DNA from: JAJRZL01 sp964557855
Lineage (GTDB): Bacteria; Zixibacteria; MSB-5A5; GN15; FEB-12
Length of the DNA stretch: 64,000 nucleotides
Assembly (NCBI GenBank): GCA_964557855.1
Contig: CAZLBP010000020.1
Span: forward strand, 1-64,000
Direction: 5' to 3'
Part shown: one piece after another, positions 44,959 through 55,652 of the stretch
How positions within the stretch are numbered: the first letter of the stretch is position 1
Layout: each line of letters starts with the position of its first letter
Made by a program: the position numbers and the translations under genes
Notes under the pieces: generated by a model
Seen by the model: only the letters and a program-made list of their open reading frames with translations
Told to the model about the DNA's origin: nothing
Databases searched by the model: none

Positions 44959-47169
44959 CTAGCCGATTACTCTCAGTTTGGCGTACTTGGCCATGATTCT
45001 TTTCGGTCCGACCCCCGCGAACATGATCTCCAATACGAGCGATTCACCATAGCCCTCGACTTTGTGTATCGTCCCTCGACCGAACGTGGGATGGTGCACG
45101 ACGCGGCCGGATCTGAGGGACTCGTGGCCTTCGTACTCGTAGTGCACTCCCTCGTCCACCGGCGCCGTCACGCGGGCACGGGCAGTCGAGCCCAGGAACG
45201 AACGTTGTCGTTCGATTCGCGTCGGCGGCGTTTCCGAGGTATACGTTCTGACGTCAACCGTGTCGATCAGGTCTAACGGAATTTCCTGGATGAAACGGGA
45301 CGGTTTTGACTGGACCGCGCCGAAGCGATGGCGAGTGCCGGCTGCGGAGAGACAGAGCCGTCGTTTGGCACGGGTGGCGCCGACATAGAACAGACGGCGT
45401 TCCTCCTCGAGTTCCATGGGCTGGTTGATCGTCCGGGCCAGCGGAAACAGGCCATCCTCCAGGCCAACCAGGAAAACATAGTCAAACTCCAGTCCTTTGG
45501 CGGCGTGCAGGGTCATCAGGGTCAGCTTCTCTTCGGCCTCATCGTAGGTATCGATATCCGTGTAGAGTGTAATCTCCGACAGGTAGTCGGCGAGTGTGGC
45601 GTGGGGATAATGCAGGGCGTATTGTGCCACGCCTTCGACGAAGGCCTGGATGTTTTCGACGCGTGTTTGACCGATAATCTCGTTTTCCGACCGGAACTCC
45701 TCGACCAGGTTGAGTTCCTTGATGAGGTCGTTCACGAGAATATCCACCGGTACCGTTTCCTGCTTCTCGCGATATTTCTCCATGAGTTCGACAAACGGTT
45801 TGATCAGGCGTGCGGGCCGGGCGGGAATGTCATCGTAGGTACCGATCTTGAGGGCCACGTCGTACAGTGAGCAGTTTTCGCCGCGAGCGACGACGGCCAG
45901 ATCGGCTACGCTCTTTTCTCCGATACCTCGTTTGGGGTAGTTGATGATGCGCTGGAAGGAGACGTCGTCCCGGCGGTTGACGATCAGCTTAAGATAGGCC
46001 ATCAGATCTTTGATTTCCTTGCGTTCGTAGAAGGAGATGCCGCCGACAATCTGGTAGGGGAGCGCCTGTCGCCGCAGGTGTTCCTCGAAGGCGCGCGACT
46101 GGGCGTTGGTACGGTACAGAATGACCATGTCCTTAAGCGAGAAGTTGGCCTGCTCCTGCCGTATCCGGGCGATAACATGATGCGCCTCATCGTCGGCGGT
46201 ATCGACCAGCATAAGCGTAAGACGGTCGCCGCCGGGCCGCCGGCTGCGCAGAGTTTTGGCTTTGCGCGCCTGGTTGCAGCTGATAACCTTGGAGGCCGCC
46301 CGGAGGATGACGTCGGTGGAACGATAATTCTCCTCGAGCTTGATAACCTGCGCACCAGGGAAGTCGTTCTCGAAATCGAGGATATTGCGAATGTCGGCGC
46401 CGCGCCAGCCGTAAATGGACTGGTCTTCGTCGCCGACAACACAGATGTTGTTGTGAGTACCGAGCAGTTCCTTCAGCAACAGGTACTGCACGTGATTCGT
46501 GTCCTGATATTCATCGACCATCAGGTATCTGAACCGGCTCCGATACTTAATCCCAATATCCGTGTTCTTCTTCAGCACGGAGACCGTATTAAACAGCAGG
46601 TCATCGAAATCCATAGCGTTGCATTCCCGGAGCCGCTTCTGGTACAGGCGGTACAAATTCGCGGCGCCTTCCTCCCAATGCCCCGTGGCCGTGCGGGCGA
46701 ATTCAGCCGGACCGATGAACTGATTCTTGGCATTCGATATCTTGCGGAGTTGAGCCTTGGGTGGAAACTGGTCTTTGCTCATGCCCATCTCTTTCAGGCA
46801 GTTCTTCATGAGCGTCTCCGAATCAGCCGAATCATATATAATGTAATCGGAATCGTACCCCAGGGCATCAGCTTCCGTACGCAACAGCCGGGCGCAAAAG
46901 GAATGAAACGTGGAAACACTGAGATCACGAACCTCCGTTCCCAGCAGGTGTTCGATACGGTCTTTCATCTCCCCGGCGGCTTTGTTGGTGAAAGTTACCG
47001 CGAGTACCTGGTACGGTTCGCCCAGCCGTTCGGTCAGAACGTAGGCGACCCGTCGAGTGAGGACGCGCGTCTTGCCCGAACCGGCTCCGGCAATGACCAA
47101 CAATGGACCTTCGGTCGTCGATACCGCCTGCAGTTGAGCCTCGTTGAGATTTTGCAGAAGTCTGTTCAT
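44959..47169 (-). CDS. pcrA: UvrD/PcrA-type ATP-dependent DNA helicase
   Basis: 736 residues from MNRLLQNLNEAQ at 47169; a longer frame to 47277 has no support. Superfamily 1A 3'-5' helicase used in excision repair and replication restart. Motif I AGAGSGKT (27-34), motif II DEYQDTN, motif III GDEDQSIYGWRGAD, motif IV LEENYRS, motif V TLHAAKGLEFDYVF, motif VI VGATRAKRRL. The C-terminal tail (HPTFGRGTIHKVEGYGESLV) is the Tudor-like RNA-polymerase-binding module of PcrA/UvrD. No Shine-Dalgarno at the start. Confidence 0.94.
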   Translation of the reverse strand: MNRLLQNLNEAQLQAVSTTEGPLLVIAGAGSGKTRVLTRRVAYVLTERLGEPYQVLAVTFTNKAAGEMKDRIEHLLGTEVRDLSVSTFHSFCARLLRTEADALGYDSDYIIYDSADSETLMKNCLKEMGMSKDQFPPKAQLRKISNAKNQFIGPAEFARTATGHWEEGAANLYRLYQKRLRECNAMDFDDLLFNTVSVLKKNTDIGIKYRSRFRYLMVDEYQDTNHVQYLLLKELLGTHNNICVVGDEDQSIYGWRGADIRNILDFENDFPGAQVIKLEENYRSTDVILRAASKVISCNQARKAKTLRSRRPGGDRLTLMLVDTADDEAHHVIARIRQEQANFSLKDMVILYRTNAQSRAFEEHLRRQALPYQIVGGISFYERKEIKDLMAYLKLIVNRRDDVSFQRIINYPKRGIGEKSVADLAVVARGENCSLYDVALKIGTYDDIPARPARLIKPFVELMEKYREKQETVPVDILVNDLIKELNLVEEFRSENEIIGQTRVENIQAFVEGVAQYALHYPHATLADYLSEITLYTDIDTYDEAEEKLTLMTLHAAKGLEFDYVFLVGLEDGLFPLARTINQPMELEEERRLFYVGATRAKRRLCLSAAGTRHRFGAVQSKPSRFIQEIPLDLIDTVDVRTYTSETPPTRIERQRSFLGSTARARVTAPVDEGVHYEYEGHESLRSGRVVHHPTFGRGTIHKVEGYGESLVLEIMFAGVGPKRIMAKYAKLRVIG

Positions 47170-47294
47170 AGTGTCGCCACGAATATAGGCGACATCGGTA
47201 AGAATGCAATCGATAAAGTAGATTTGGCTTGTATCGGAGCCAGTTCTTTGACATATTCCCCTCAGAGTACTAATCACAATCGAAAGGAATCACA

Positions 47295-47942
47295 ATGAAC
47301 ATCATCATGAGAAACATCAGCCCTGGTTTGTTCGCGCTGTGTCTGGCAGTCATCGGATGGGCCGGTGAAAAGGAAGAGGGGACACCGTCTTTCGATCCGA
47401 TGGCCATGCTGGGCAAGATGCAGTCGCAACAGTCTGCCCCGGCCATTGATTGGAATAAGCTGGCCGAGTTCTTGCCGAAGGAAATCGAGGGCATGGAGGC
47501 CGGGGACCTCGATGGCGGCACATTCTCGATGAGCAGTCCGACCAATCCGGGGGAGAAAATGAGTCACTCCAATGTGGAGCGGAGGTTTACTCAGAAAACC
47601 AAGGAAGGGAGGAAGAGTATCAAGTTTTCCATTATGGATTCCGGATTCAATCAGATGCTGCTGGCGCCCTTTACCATGAATATGGAATACGATTCCCCCG
47701 ACGGGTATATGAAGTGGACCGAGATCGACGGACGCAAATCATCGTTGATGGTTGAAAAGGATGACGGCGAAGTCGAGCAAGTGCAAGTGCTGACAATCGT
47801 TTCCGAGCGGCTGGTCGTGATGGTCGAGGGCAACGAGCGGACATCGGTGGAAGAAATCACGGATATCGCCGCTTCGATTGATTACGACGGGTTGGCGGAG
47901 TTAGCCTCAGTGCAGGTGAAGGAAGAAAAGACGGAAGAGTAG
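47295..47942 (+). CDS. Exported protein of unknown function
   Basis: 215 residues, with signal peptide MNIIMRNISPGLFALCLAVI and a cut near GWAG. The mature part contains a Met/Gln-rich stretch (MAMLGKMQSQQ), then LAEFLPKEIEGMEAGDLDGG and a beta-rich region ending VEEITDIAASIDYDGLAELA. The AxFLPxxIxG(M) element resembles small periplasmic proteins whose function is not known to me. AAAGGAATCACA precedes the ATG and a strong terminator follows. Confidence 0.75.
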   Translation: MNIIMRNISPGLFALCLAVIGWAGEKEEGTPSFDPMAMLGKMQSQQSAPAIDWNKLAEFLPKEIEGMEAGDLDGGTFSMSSPTNPGEKMSHSNVERRFTQKTKEGRKSIKFSIMDSGFNQMLLAPFTMNMEYDSPDGYMKWTEIDGRKSSLMVEKDDGEVEQVQVLTIVSERLVVMVEGNERTSVEEITDIAASIDYDGLAELASVQVKEEKTEE

Positions 47943-47993
47943 TCATAAAAGAACCGCCGCTTCAACAGCGCCGGTTCGACAAGAATCTCGACA

Positions 47994-48023
47994 AGTCAGA
48001 ACGGATCCGTTCTGACTTTTTTT
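47994..48023. terminator. Bidirectional terminator between convergent genes
   Basis: AGTCAGAACGGA/TCCGTTCTGACT is a perfect inverted repeat, with seven T on the plus side. It separates the unknown gene (plus) from rpmA (minus). Confidence 0.93.
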
Positions 48024-48273
48024 ATTCGTACACCGAAACTTGCTTGCGGTCGCGTCCGATGCGTTCGTACTTGACCACGCCGGTGATCTTGGCGAAAAGC
48101 GTGCAGTCTTTGCCGACACCGACGTTGTAGCCGGGCTTGATTTTGGTGCCGCACTGACGAACGATAATGGAGCCGGCCGGTACAGCCTGGCCGCTGTATA
48201 TTTTGGTGCCTCGTCGCTGGCCGTTCGAGTCCCGGCCGTTCTTCGAAGAACCAACACCTTTCTTATGTGCCAT
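48022..48273 (-). CDS. rpmA: Ribosomal protein bL27
   Basis: 83 residues, large-subunit protein near the peptidyl-transferase centre. The N-terminus MAHKKGVGSSKNGRDSNGQR is the family signature, followed by KIYSGQAVPAGSIIVRQCGT. GAGG lies 7-8 bp before the ATG. There is no N-terminal cleavable extension. Unusually, rplU (bL21), normally directly upstream, is absent: the upstream 310 bp are non-coding and the next gene is a sigma-54 activator. Confidence 0.97.
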   Translation of the reverse strand: MAHKKGVGSSKNGRDSNGQRRGTKIYSGQAVPAGSIIVRQCGTKIKPGYNVGVGKDCTLFAKITGVVKYERIGRDRKQVSVYE

Positions 48274-48584
48274 CTGAATCCTCTATTTCAGTTACCGTTT
48301 TCGATACTCACCAGACAAGAACACGCTTGCCTGACATATAGTTTCGACAGCTCACCAGTATAATCAATCTTTCGGGAAAGGCAAGAGGAAATTGGCGGGG
48401 GGCAGGTCCCGCCGGAGATTGCAGTAGCCCGGAACTACTTCGCCCGCCAAACGCGGAAACAAGCCTTGTCAGAGCAGTTCCTGGAACAAGCAGAAGGGTG
48501 AATCTGGATAACCACCCGCTGGGTCAGCAACTGATTCATAAATGCGTGAATTATTCGGCGTAAGAATGGGCAATCTCATACCCG
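48274..48584. other. Gene-free stretch upstream of rpmA
   Basis: It must contain the rpmA promoter; no consensus pair is clear. A hairpin GGCGGG/CCCGCC lies at 48394-48413 around GGGCAGGT, a piece resembling family A. No coding frame with family resemblance. Confidence 0.45.
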
Positions 48585-50540
<1,956 letters not shown>

Positions 50541-50980
50541 GCGTTTGTTCTTCTACATACGGATTGATTTGATAACTACAGGAAGATACGCAATGCACGC
50601 AGTACGCGCAAGCACATTATGGTTCTGGTGGGTCCATGTGTCTAAATCACCCCTGCCGCCGGCAGTCGAGATGGCCGAAGGGCGGGCTGTATTTGATTTG
50701 TGCCGTCGGGCGACTCTGCCCGACTGTACCATTGCTGTCTGACAGGGTGGGGCTGGCTCATAAGTGGCGAATCGGCACCAAGGATTGCCGACTGCGCCCT
50801 CCCCGCGTAGGTGCGGCCTTGCGCCGCCCCGACTTACCGGATCGGCGGGGACGAGCTCCGCCTCTACGCGATTCAAAGATCGACTTGAATGTTGCGTCGG
50901 GTCCTGTCCCACCGACAGTGGGATGCGACCTGACGTTCCTCAATTGTAGGTCGGAACCCTTGCGGTTCCGACCCTTCTGT
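50541..50980. repeat. Repeat-filled gap upstream of the sigma-54 activator
   Basis: 50705-50724 is a hairpin shared with 35754. 50804-50880 is a long imperfect inverted repeat (CGCGTAG ... CTACGCG) enclosing GCGGC stems. 50896-50944 is a family A-type element (outer GTCGGGTC/GACCTGAC, inner TCCCAC/GTGGGA). 50948-50972 is a hairpin GGTCGGAACC/GGTTCCGACC. No gene seen. Confidence 0.8.
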
Positions 50981-51187
50981 CTATTTCACCGGCAAGACAT
51001 GTATGGCCTTCACAACCAGCGTCACCTCGTCACCCTCCTTGAGAGCCAGATGCTCCGCCGATTCCGTCGTGAGAACCGAAGCCATTTGGGTCGGCGAGGT
51101 TATTTCAAATTTCACCAGGGACATGACGTCACCTTTCTTTACCGATGTGACGCGGGCTTTGATCTCGTTGCGGGCGCCGTATTTCAT
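50981..51187 (-). CDS. Mop-domain molybdate-binding protein (molbindin-like)
   Basis: 68 residues starting MKYGARNEIKARVTSVKKGD at 51187, preceded by AAGGAGG; a longer open frame upstream is not coding. A single Mop/TOBE domain: ARNEIKARVTSVKKGDVMSL, then TTESAEHLALKEGDEVTLVV and KAIHVLPVK. Such proteins store or buffer molybdate or tungstate as oligomers. No mod transporter genes in the window. Confidence 0.88.
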   Translation of the reverse strand: MKYGARNEIKARVTSVKKGDVMSLVKFEITSPTQMASVLTTESAEHLALKEGDEVTLVVKAIHVLPVK

Positions 51188-51332
51188 TTCTTCCTCCTTG
51201 TTTATCATTGCACTATGTTGTATTCCTGTACTTGTGACGCATCTGCCCGAACTGCGAAGATGCACAATTACTTGCGCCGATGCCAGCCTTTCTTGTAAGG
51301 CTGCCTCGACCTGAATACGTAGCGAGAACGGG

Positions 51333-51734
51333 ATGGACACCCAAAGCCCGGTTTTGGCCACAGACATAATTATCGAGTTTCCCGACGGCGAGATCATTTT
51401 GATCGAGCGCAAGTTCGACCCCTTCAAGGGTCAGTGGGCCATCCCGGGCGGAATGGTGGAAATAGGCGAAACCGTTGAGCAGGCCGCGGTGCGCGAGGCC
51501 AAAGAAGAGACCGGGCTGGACGTAAAACTCGACCGGCTCGTCGGAGTTTACTCCGACCCCAAACGCGATCCGCGCGGACACGTCGTATCTATCGTCTACC
51601 ACGCCACACCTGTCGGAGGGGCTATGAAGGCCGACACCGACGCTGCCGATATCCGCCGAACGGCTGACTACCACACCCTGCCGCTGGCCTTTGATCACTC
51701 GCGGATACTCAAGGACGCATTCCTCATACGCTAG
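51333..51734 (+). CDS. Nudix hydrolase
   Basis: 133 residues with a complete Nudix box GX5EX7REUXEEXGU (GGMVEIGETVEQAAVREAKE then ETGLD). VLATDIIIEFPDGEIILIER fits the ADP-ribose/8-oxo-dGTP pyrophosphatase branch. It hydrolyses a nucleoside-diphosphate derivative; the precise substrate is open. Weak ribosome binding site. Divergent from the molbindin gene. Confidence 0.9.
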   Translation: MDTQSPVLATDIIIEFPDGEIILIERKFDPFKGQWAIPGGMVEIGETVEQAAVREAKEETGLDVKLDRLVGVYSDPKRDPRGHVVSIVYHATPVGGAMKADTDAADIRRTADYHTLPLAFDHSRILKDAFLIR

Positions 51735-51876
51735 GGATTGCTGTCCCTGCCTCTGAACCGACGGTAGCTCTCCTCATCGCCTTTCGTTTGGGAATCTGTC
51801 GCAATTTCAGGTCGTGAACTGAGTTGTCCCTGCGTTTTTATGCTGCGTGTATGGACGATTCGCCTTATTGTAGGGC

Positions 51877-52686
51877 ATGAATCAGAAAGCACCCATCGGT
51901 ATATTCGACTCGGGCGTGGGGGGATTGACGGTCTTCCGCGAAGTAATTCGGCTGCTGCCGAAGGAAGACATCGTCTATTTCGGCGACGTCGGCCGGTATC
52001 CGTACGGCGGCCGCTCCAAAGAGATCATCACCAAGTTCACCCGGCAGGACATCGCCTTCCTGCAGGAGCATCAGGTCAAGTTCATTATCTGCGCCTGCAA
52101 TTCGGCCTCGTCGGTGGCGCTGGACGAAGTCGCCGGCGACTACGAGCTCGACATTATCGGCGTCATCGAGCCCGGCGCCCGCGCCGCCACGGAACGCACC
52201 ACCAACGGCCGAATCGGCGTCGTCGGCACCCAGGCCACGATAGGTTCCAATGCCTATGCCCGCGTGATACACACGATCGATCCCGGGCTGAAAGTCTTTT
52301 CCCTGGCCTGTCCGCTTTTCGTACCCCTGGCCGAGGAGGGCTACACCGACAAGGAAGCCACCTACCTCATCGCCCGCGACTACCTGCAGACGATGCACGA
52401 CGTGGACATTGACACCCTCGTTTTGGGCTGCACGCATTATCCGCTCCTCAAGCGCGTGATCAGTGAGGTCATGGGAGACGCCGTCACACTTATCGACAGC
52501 GGCGAAGAAACGGCGAAGGTCGCCCGCGATCAACTCCGTCACGCCAACCTGCTGTCGGAGTCCTCATCCGATGCCCTGCACAACTTCTACGTCTCCGACG
52601 TCCCGGAGAAATTCTCCTCGATCGCGATGCGGTTTTTGGGACGGCACATAGATAAGATAACGCGGGTGGATATAAGTGAGTATTGA
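51877..52686 (+). CDS. murI: Glutamate racemase
   Basis: 269-residue cofactor-independent racemase making D-glutamate for peptidoglycan. IFDSGVGGLTVFR at 9-21 and YFGDVGRYPYG are family signatures; the two catalytic cysteines are C74 (CACNSASSV) and C185 (LGCTHYPLL). Full length. No strong ribosome binding site at the ATG. Followed by a repeat-rich gap. Confidence 0.95.
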   Translation: MNQKAPIGIFDSGVGGLTVFREVIRLLPKEDIVYFGDVGRYPYGGRSKEIITKFTRQDIAFLQEHQVKFIICACNSASSVALDEVAGDYELDIIGVIEPGARAATERTTNGRIGVVGTQATIGSNAYARVIHTIDPGLKVFSLACPLFVPLAEEGYTDKEATYLIARDYLQTMHDVDIDTLVLGCTHYPLLKRVISEVMGDAVTLIDSGEETAKVARDQLRHANLLSESSSDALHNFYVSDVPEKFSSIAMRFLGRHIDKITRVDISEY

Positions 52687-53048
52687 ACGACTCCACTCAC
52701 TCCGTCATTCCTGCTTCCTATTTGTCATTCCCGCTTCCTATTTGTCATTTCCGCGCATGCGGGAATCCAGTCTACCGTAGGGACAGGTCGCGACCTGTCT
52801 GCCATAGGTCACTCCAATTCGAGGCCTGACAAATCACGTGTAACCGGAATCTCCGATCCCGGTGAGAGACCCGGACCGCGGCCACTACAGGACCACCACA
52901 AAAACTGCCCAATTTCCCTGCAACGCTTGTATACCCCACACCAGGAATCATACAATTCTACTCGATTCTCCAAACGCACCGATTTTCGCTATCAAAACAC
53001 AACCGATTCTGCAAAACGAACCCATTTTCGCCAACAAAAGATCGCAGT
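52687..53048. repeat. Repeat-rich gap after murI
   Basis: 52704-52743 holds two tandem 20-bp units GTCATTCCNGCTTCCTATTT, then a family D repeat in reverse (52744-52770, GCGGGAATCCAG end). 52781-52799 contains the palindrome GACAGGTCGCGACCTGTC. 52841-52895 holds two hairpins of the family B type (CCGGAATC/GATCCCGG). 52978-53035 is a degenerate run containing AAACGAACCCATTTTC. Confidence 0.75.
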
Positions 53049-53195
53049 TCAGTCCAAATCCGCCACCGGAATTTCGGCCCTCTCGGGAATGGAACGCAGA
53101 TAGATATCGCTTGAGGTTCCCTTGAAGACCGTGGCACAACCGCAGTTCAGAAAAGCGATAACAGTTACTACTGTCCATATGCGCATGTTCTTCAT
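53049..53195 (-). pseudogene. Clipped lipoprotein gene (PEGA-like, N-terminal fragment)
   Basis: A 48-codon frame on minus with an AAAGGAACC ribosome binding site. The product MKNMRIWTVVTVIAFLNCGC continues ATVFKGTSSDIYLRSIPERA and stops after EIPVADLD. The segment GCATVFKGTSSDIYLRS matches the start of small lipoproteins with a PEGA-type domain, where the mature Cys is followed by ATxFKGT. The PEGA repeat that should follow IPEGA is missing; the sequence runs into repeat DNA instead. Likely truncated by repeat insertion or deletion. Confidence 0.6.
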
Positions 53196-53359
53196 TCTGG
53201 GTTCCTTTCCCTGTACAATGTTGTGGCGAGTATACGGTAAACCGGATCCTCAATCAACAACGGTACCCCACCTGACAGGTGGCTTGGGATTCGCGTTTGG
53301 CAATGTTGAACGAAGAGCCCACCCGTTGCAGGGGCTGCTGATCTGACTGGACAAAAAAA

Positions 53360-53431
53360 TGAGGGTGGATGGGATCGAACCATCGACACCCTGCTTAAAA
53401 GGCAGGTGCTCTACCACTGAGCTACACCCCC
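53360..53431 (-). tRNA. trnK: tRNA-Lys (UUU)
   Basis: 72-nt cloverleaf on minus. Acceptor GGGGGTG pairs with CACCCTC (one G-T), D arm GCTC/GAGC, anticodon stem CCTGC/GCAGG with the loop CTTTTAA (anticodon TTT), T arm GATGG-TTCGATC-CCATC. Discriminator base A; no CCA encoded. A run of seven T follows and may end transcription. Confidence 0.97.
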
Positions 53432-53440
53432 AGTACGAAA

Positions 53441-53563
53441 CTGGTTGTCGGAACCACAGGGGATTCCGACCTACGTTGTCGAAACCCGAAGCGGGATTCG
53501 ACCTTCTTCTCCAAACGAGTTTGGAGTTGTCATCCGTTGGGCGGACAGGTCGCGACCTGTCCT
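53441..53563. repeat. Hairpins upstream of tRNA-Lys
   Basis: 53445-53472 is an imperfect hairpin GTCGGAACC/GGATTCCGAC. 53479-53503 is GTCGAAACCCG/CGGGATTCGAC. 53544-53563 is the perfect palindrome GGACAGGTCGCGACCTGTCC, also present at 52781. These occupy the place where the tRNA promoter would be expected. Confidence 0.75.
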
Positions 53564-53575
53564 TACGGAAGACCG

Positions 53576-53625
53576 GATTCCCGCCCGCCGGAGGCGGACC
53601 TAAACGGCTCTAGCGGGAATGACAA
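53576..53625. repeat. Family D repeat with an inserted hairpin, overlapping the channel gene 3' end
   Basis: GGATTCCCGC (53576-53585) and GCGGGAATGACA (53614-53625) are the two arms of family D. Between them sits CCGCCGGAGGCGG plus 15 bp, an inner hairpin like that in family A. The channel ORF ends inside at 53600-53602. Confidence 0.75.
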
Positions 53626-54754
53626 GGCTGGACCACCGCGAGCGGTGGGTCACCCGGACCTTCATAATACCGCATGACTCCCGAATGTCAACCGGTTTTT
53701 CCGGAAACGGCAGTTCCGAGAACCGCTTCGATGAGTACCAACCGAGACTCTTGCTCAATCGTTCCAGATCTTCGTATTGGCCGATCAAAACGAGGATATC
53801 GCCCGCGTTCAGTACTGTGTTCGGACCGGGCGTTATTATCATCTCTTTGTCGACCTTTTTCATGCCGATAACAGTCAGGCCGTATTCCTGTTTCAGCTTC
53901 GATTCGATCAGCGTCTGACCATCCAGAGGAGAATTCTTCGGAATGACTATCTCCTCAATTGTCAGCCCTCCCTGTCCCAGCGACGTCGTATGCATGAAAT
54001 CGACCACGTTGGGACGCAGTGACGCCATCGCCATGCGCTGGCCGCCGAGAACGTGCGGTGAAACCACATGATTGGCGCCGGCCCGCCTCAGCTTCTTCTC
54101 CCCGTCTTCATAGTCGGCGCGGGCAATGATGTGGAGATTCTTGTTCATATCACGGACGGTCAGCGTCAGGTAGACGTTGTGGGCCTCGCCGGGCAGGGTG
54201 GAGATAAGAGTCCGCGCCGAGTCGATACCGGCCATCCGCCGAGTATCGTCATCGGTGGCGTTGCCCCGGATGAAGAGTTGGCCCTCGTCGGTCAAGCGGT
54301 GCGCCGCTTCCTCGGTCTGATCGATCACGACAAACGGGATCTTCCTCTTGATGTATTCGTCGGCGACCTGCCGACCGACCCGGCCGTAACCGGCCAGAAT
54401 ATGGTGATTCGAAAGTTTCCGAATTCGGCTGTCCATTTTTCTCCTTCCCAGTATAGCGCGTAACTGCCCATCGACGACGATTTGCCCGATGACCGAAGCG
54501 ATAAAAGCCCCGTTGGCAATGCTGAACAGAATCAAGAAGATGACAAAGACACGGCCCTCGGGATGCAGCGGACGGATTTCGCCGGATCCAACCGTAGACA
54601 ATGTGATGACGGTCATGTACAGCGCGTTGAGTGGTGACATCCGTTCGAGGATTATAAATCAGATCGTGCCGATCGTGACGATGACGGTCATGACGACCAG
54701 CGCCGCTTTGAGCTTGTCCATCGGCGACAATTGTCGTCGCTCCAATTCAGCCAT
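53600..54754 (-). pseudogene. Two-TM potassium channel with TrkA/RCK domains, interrupted by TGA
   Basis: The reconstructed frame starts at ATG 54754 (MAELERRQLSPMDKLKAALV) and meets an in-frame TGA at 54659-54661 in the first membrane helix (TIGTI*FIILERMSPLNALYM), then stays open to 53600. The order is that of a KtrA/Kch-like channel: TM1, pore TVITLSTVGSGE, TM2 (VFVIFLILFSIANGAFIASV), RCK_N (ILAGYGRVGRQVADEY) and TrkA_C (LTIEEIVIPKNSPLDGQTLI). The filter TVGYG/TVGFG is TVGSG here. The last residues SSLVIPARAV come from the family D repeat. An internal start at 54640 would give only the second half of the membrane part. Probably non-functional, unless the stop is a sequencing error. Confidence 0.78.
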
Positions 54755-54839
54755 TACGGAATAAAATGTAAGAGATTGATCAGGTCATTTCTAGAAAAAA
54801 GTTGCTGGCTCTACGCGCAAGATGGGACGATTACACGGT

Positions 54840-55604
54840 CTAATTCAATTCCCCGATCAGCCGCAGGCCCTCGAGAGTCAGGGTCGGAGATACGATCTTG
54901 ATATGCCGCGAGTGCTTCTCAATCCCCGCCGCAAGGCCGCCGGTGGCCAGAACCGTACAGTGGTCAAACCCGCATTCTTCCAGAATGCGGTCCATGATAT
55001 AATCGATCTGTCCGATTGTACCGTAGAACAGACCGGACTTGAGCGCGTCGGCGGTCGAGCGCCCCACCACTGATTTCGGCTCTCCGAAACCTACTTCAAA
55101 AAGCCGGGCGGCCCGCCTGGCCAGTTCGGCCATTGAAGTTTCCGGTCCGGGCAGAAGAACACCCCCGATGTACGCATTGTTGCCGTCCACGACGTCGAAA
55201 TTCGTGGCGGTGCCGAAATCGACCACTATGGCCGGTCCGCCGTATTGAGCGTGAACCGCCACGGCATTCGCAATGCGATCCGCACCGACCTGCTCGGGGT
55301 GGTCGATATCTATGCGTATGGGCAGACGGAGATCGTGCGTGACCAATACCGGTCGACAACCGAAATACTTGTTGACGGCCTGTTGGAAGGTCTGGGTGAG
55401 CGAGGGTACCACCGAACTGAGCACGACCTTTTCTATTGACGATGGCGAAACATCATTCCGTTCGAGGATTTCGACAATGGATACTCCAATCTCGTCAGCC
55501 GTGGTCAGAGTCGGAGTCGATCTGCGAAAGTCAGCTTTCAGGGAGTCGTTCTCGAAAACGCCCAGGCTGATATTAGTATTGCCGACATCTATCGCAAGCA
55601 GCAT
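54840..55604 (-). CDS. coaX: Type III pantothenate kinase
   Basis: 254 residues; phosphorylates pantothenate in the first step of CoA synthesis, monovalent-cation dependent and not inhibited by CoA. ASKHA-fold motifs: DVGNTNISLG (6-15), HPEQVGADRIANAV, and DFGTATNFDVVDG. Full length. No Shine-Dalgarno at the ATG. Lies 48 bp downstream of the POT transporter remnant, so possibly the same transcript. Confidence 0.94.
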   Translation of the reverse strand: MLLAIDVGNTNISLGVFENDSLKADFRRSTPTLTTADEIGVSIVEILERNDVSPSSIEKVVLSSVVPSLTQTFQQAVNKYFGCRPVLVTHDLRLPIRIDIDHPEQVGADRIANAVAVHAQYGGPAIVVDFGTATNFDVVDGNNAYIGGVLLPGPETSMAELARRAARLFEVGFGEPKSVVGRSTADALKSGLFYGTIGQIDYIMDRILEECGFDHCTVLATGGLAAGIEKHSRHIKIVSPTLTLEGLRLIGELN

Positions 55605-55652
55605 GGGCTTAATATACGGAACGGACCGCTCTTGAAGTACTGTTATTTCGTC

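Noticed and set aside
52948..53253. A 101-codon frame on minus across the clipped lipoprotein
   Set aside because: The better frame with ribosome binding site and signal sequence is 53049-53195; this one reads repeat DNA.
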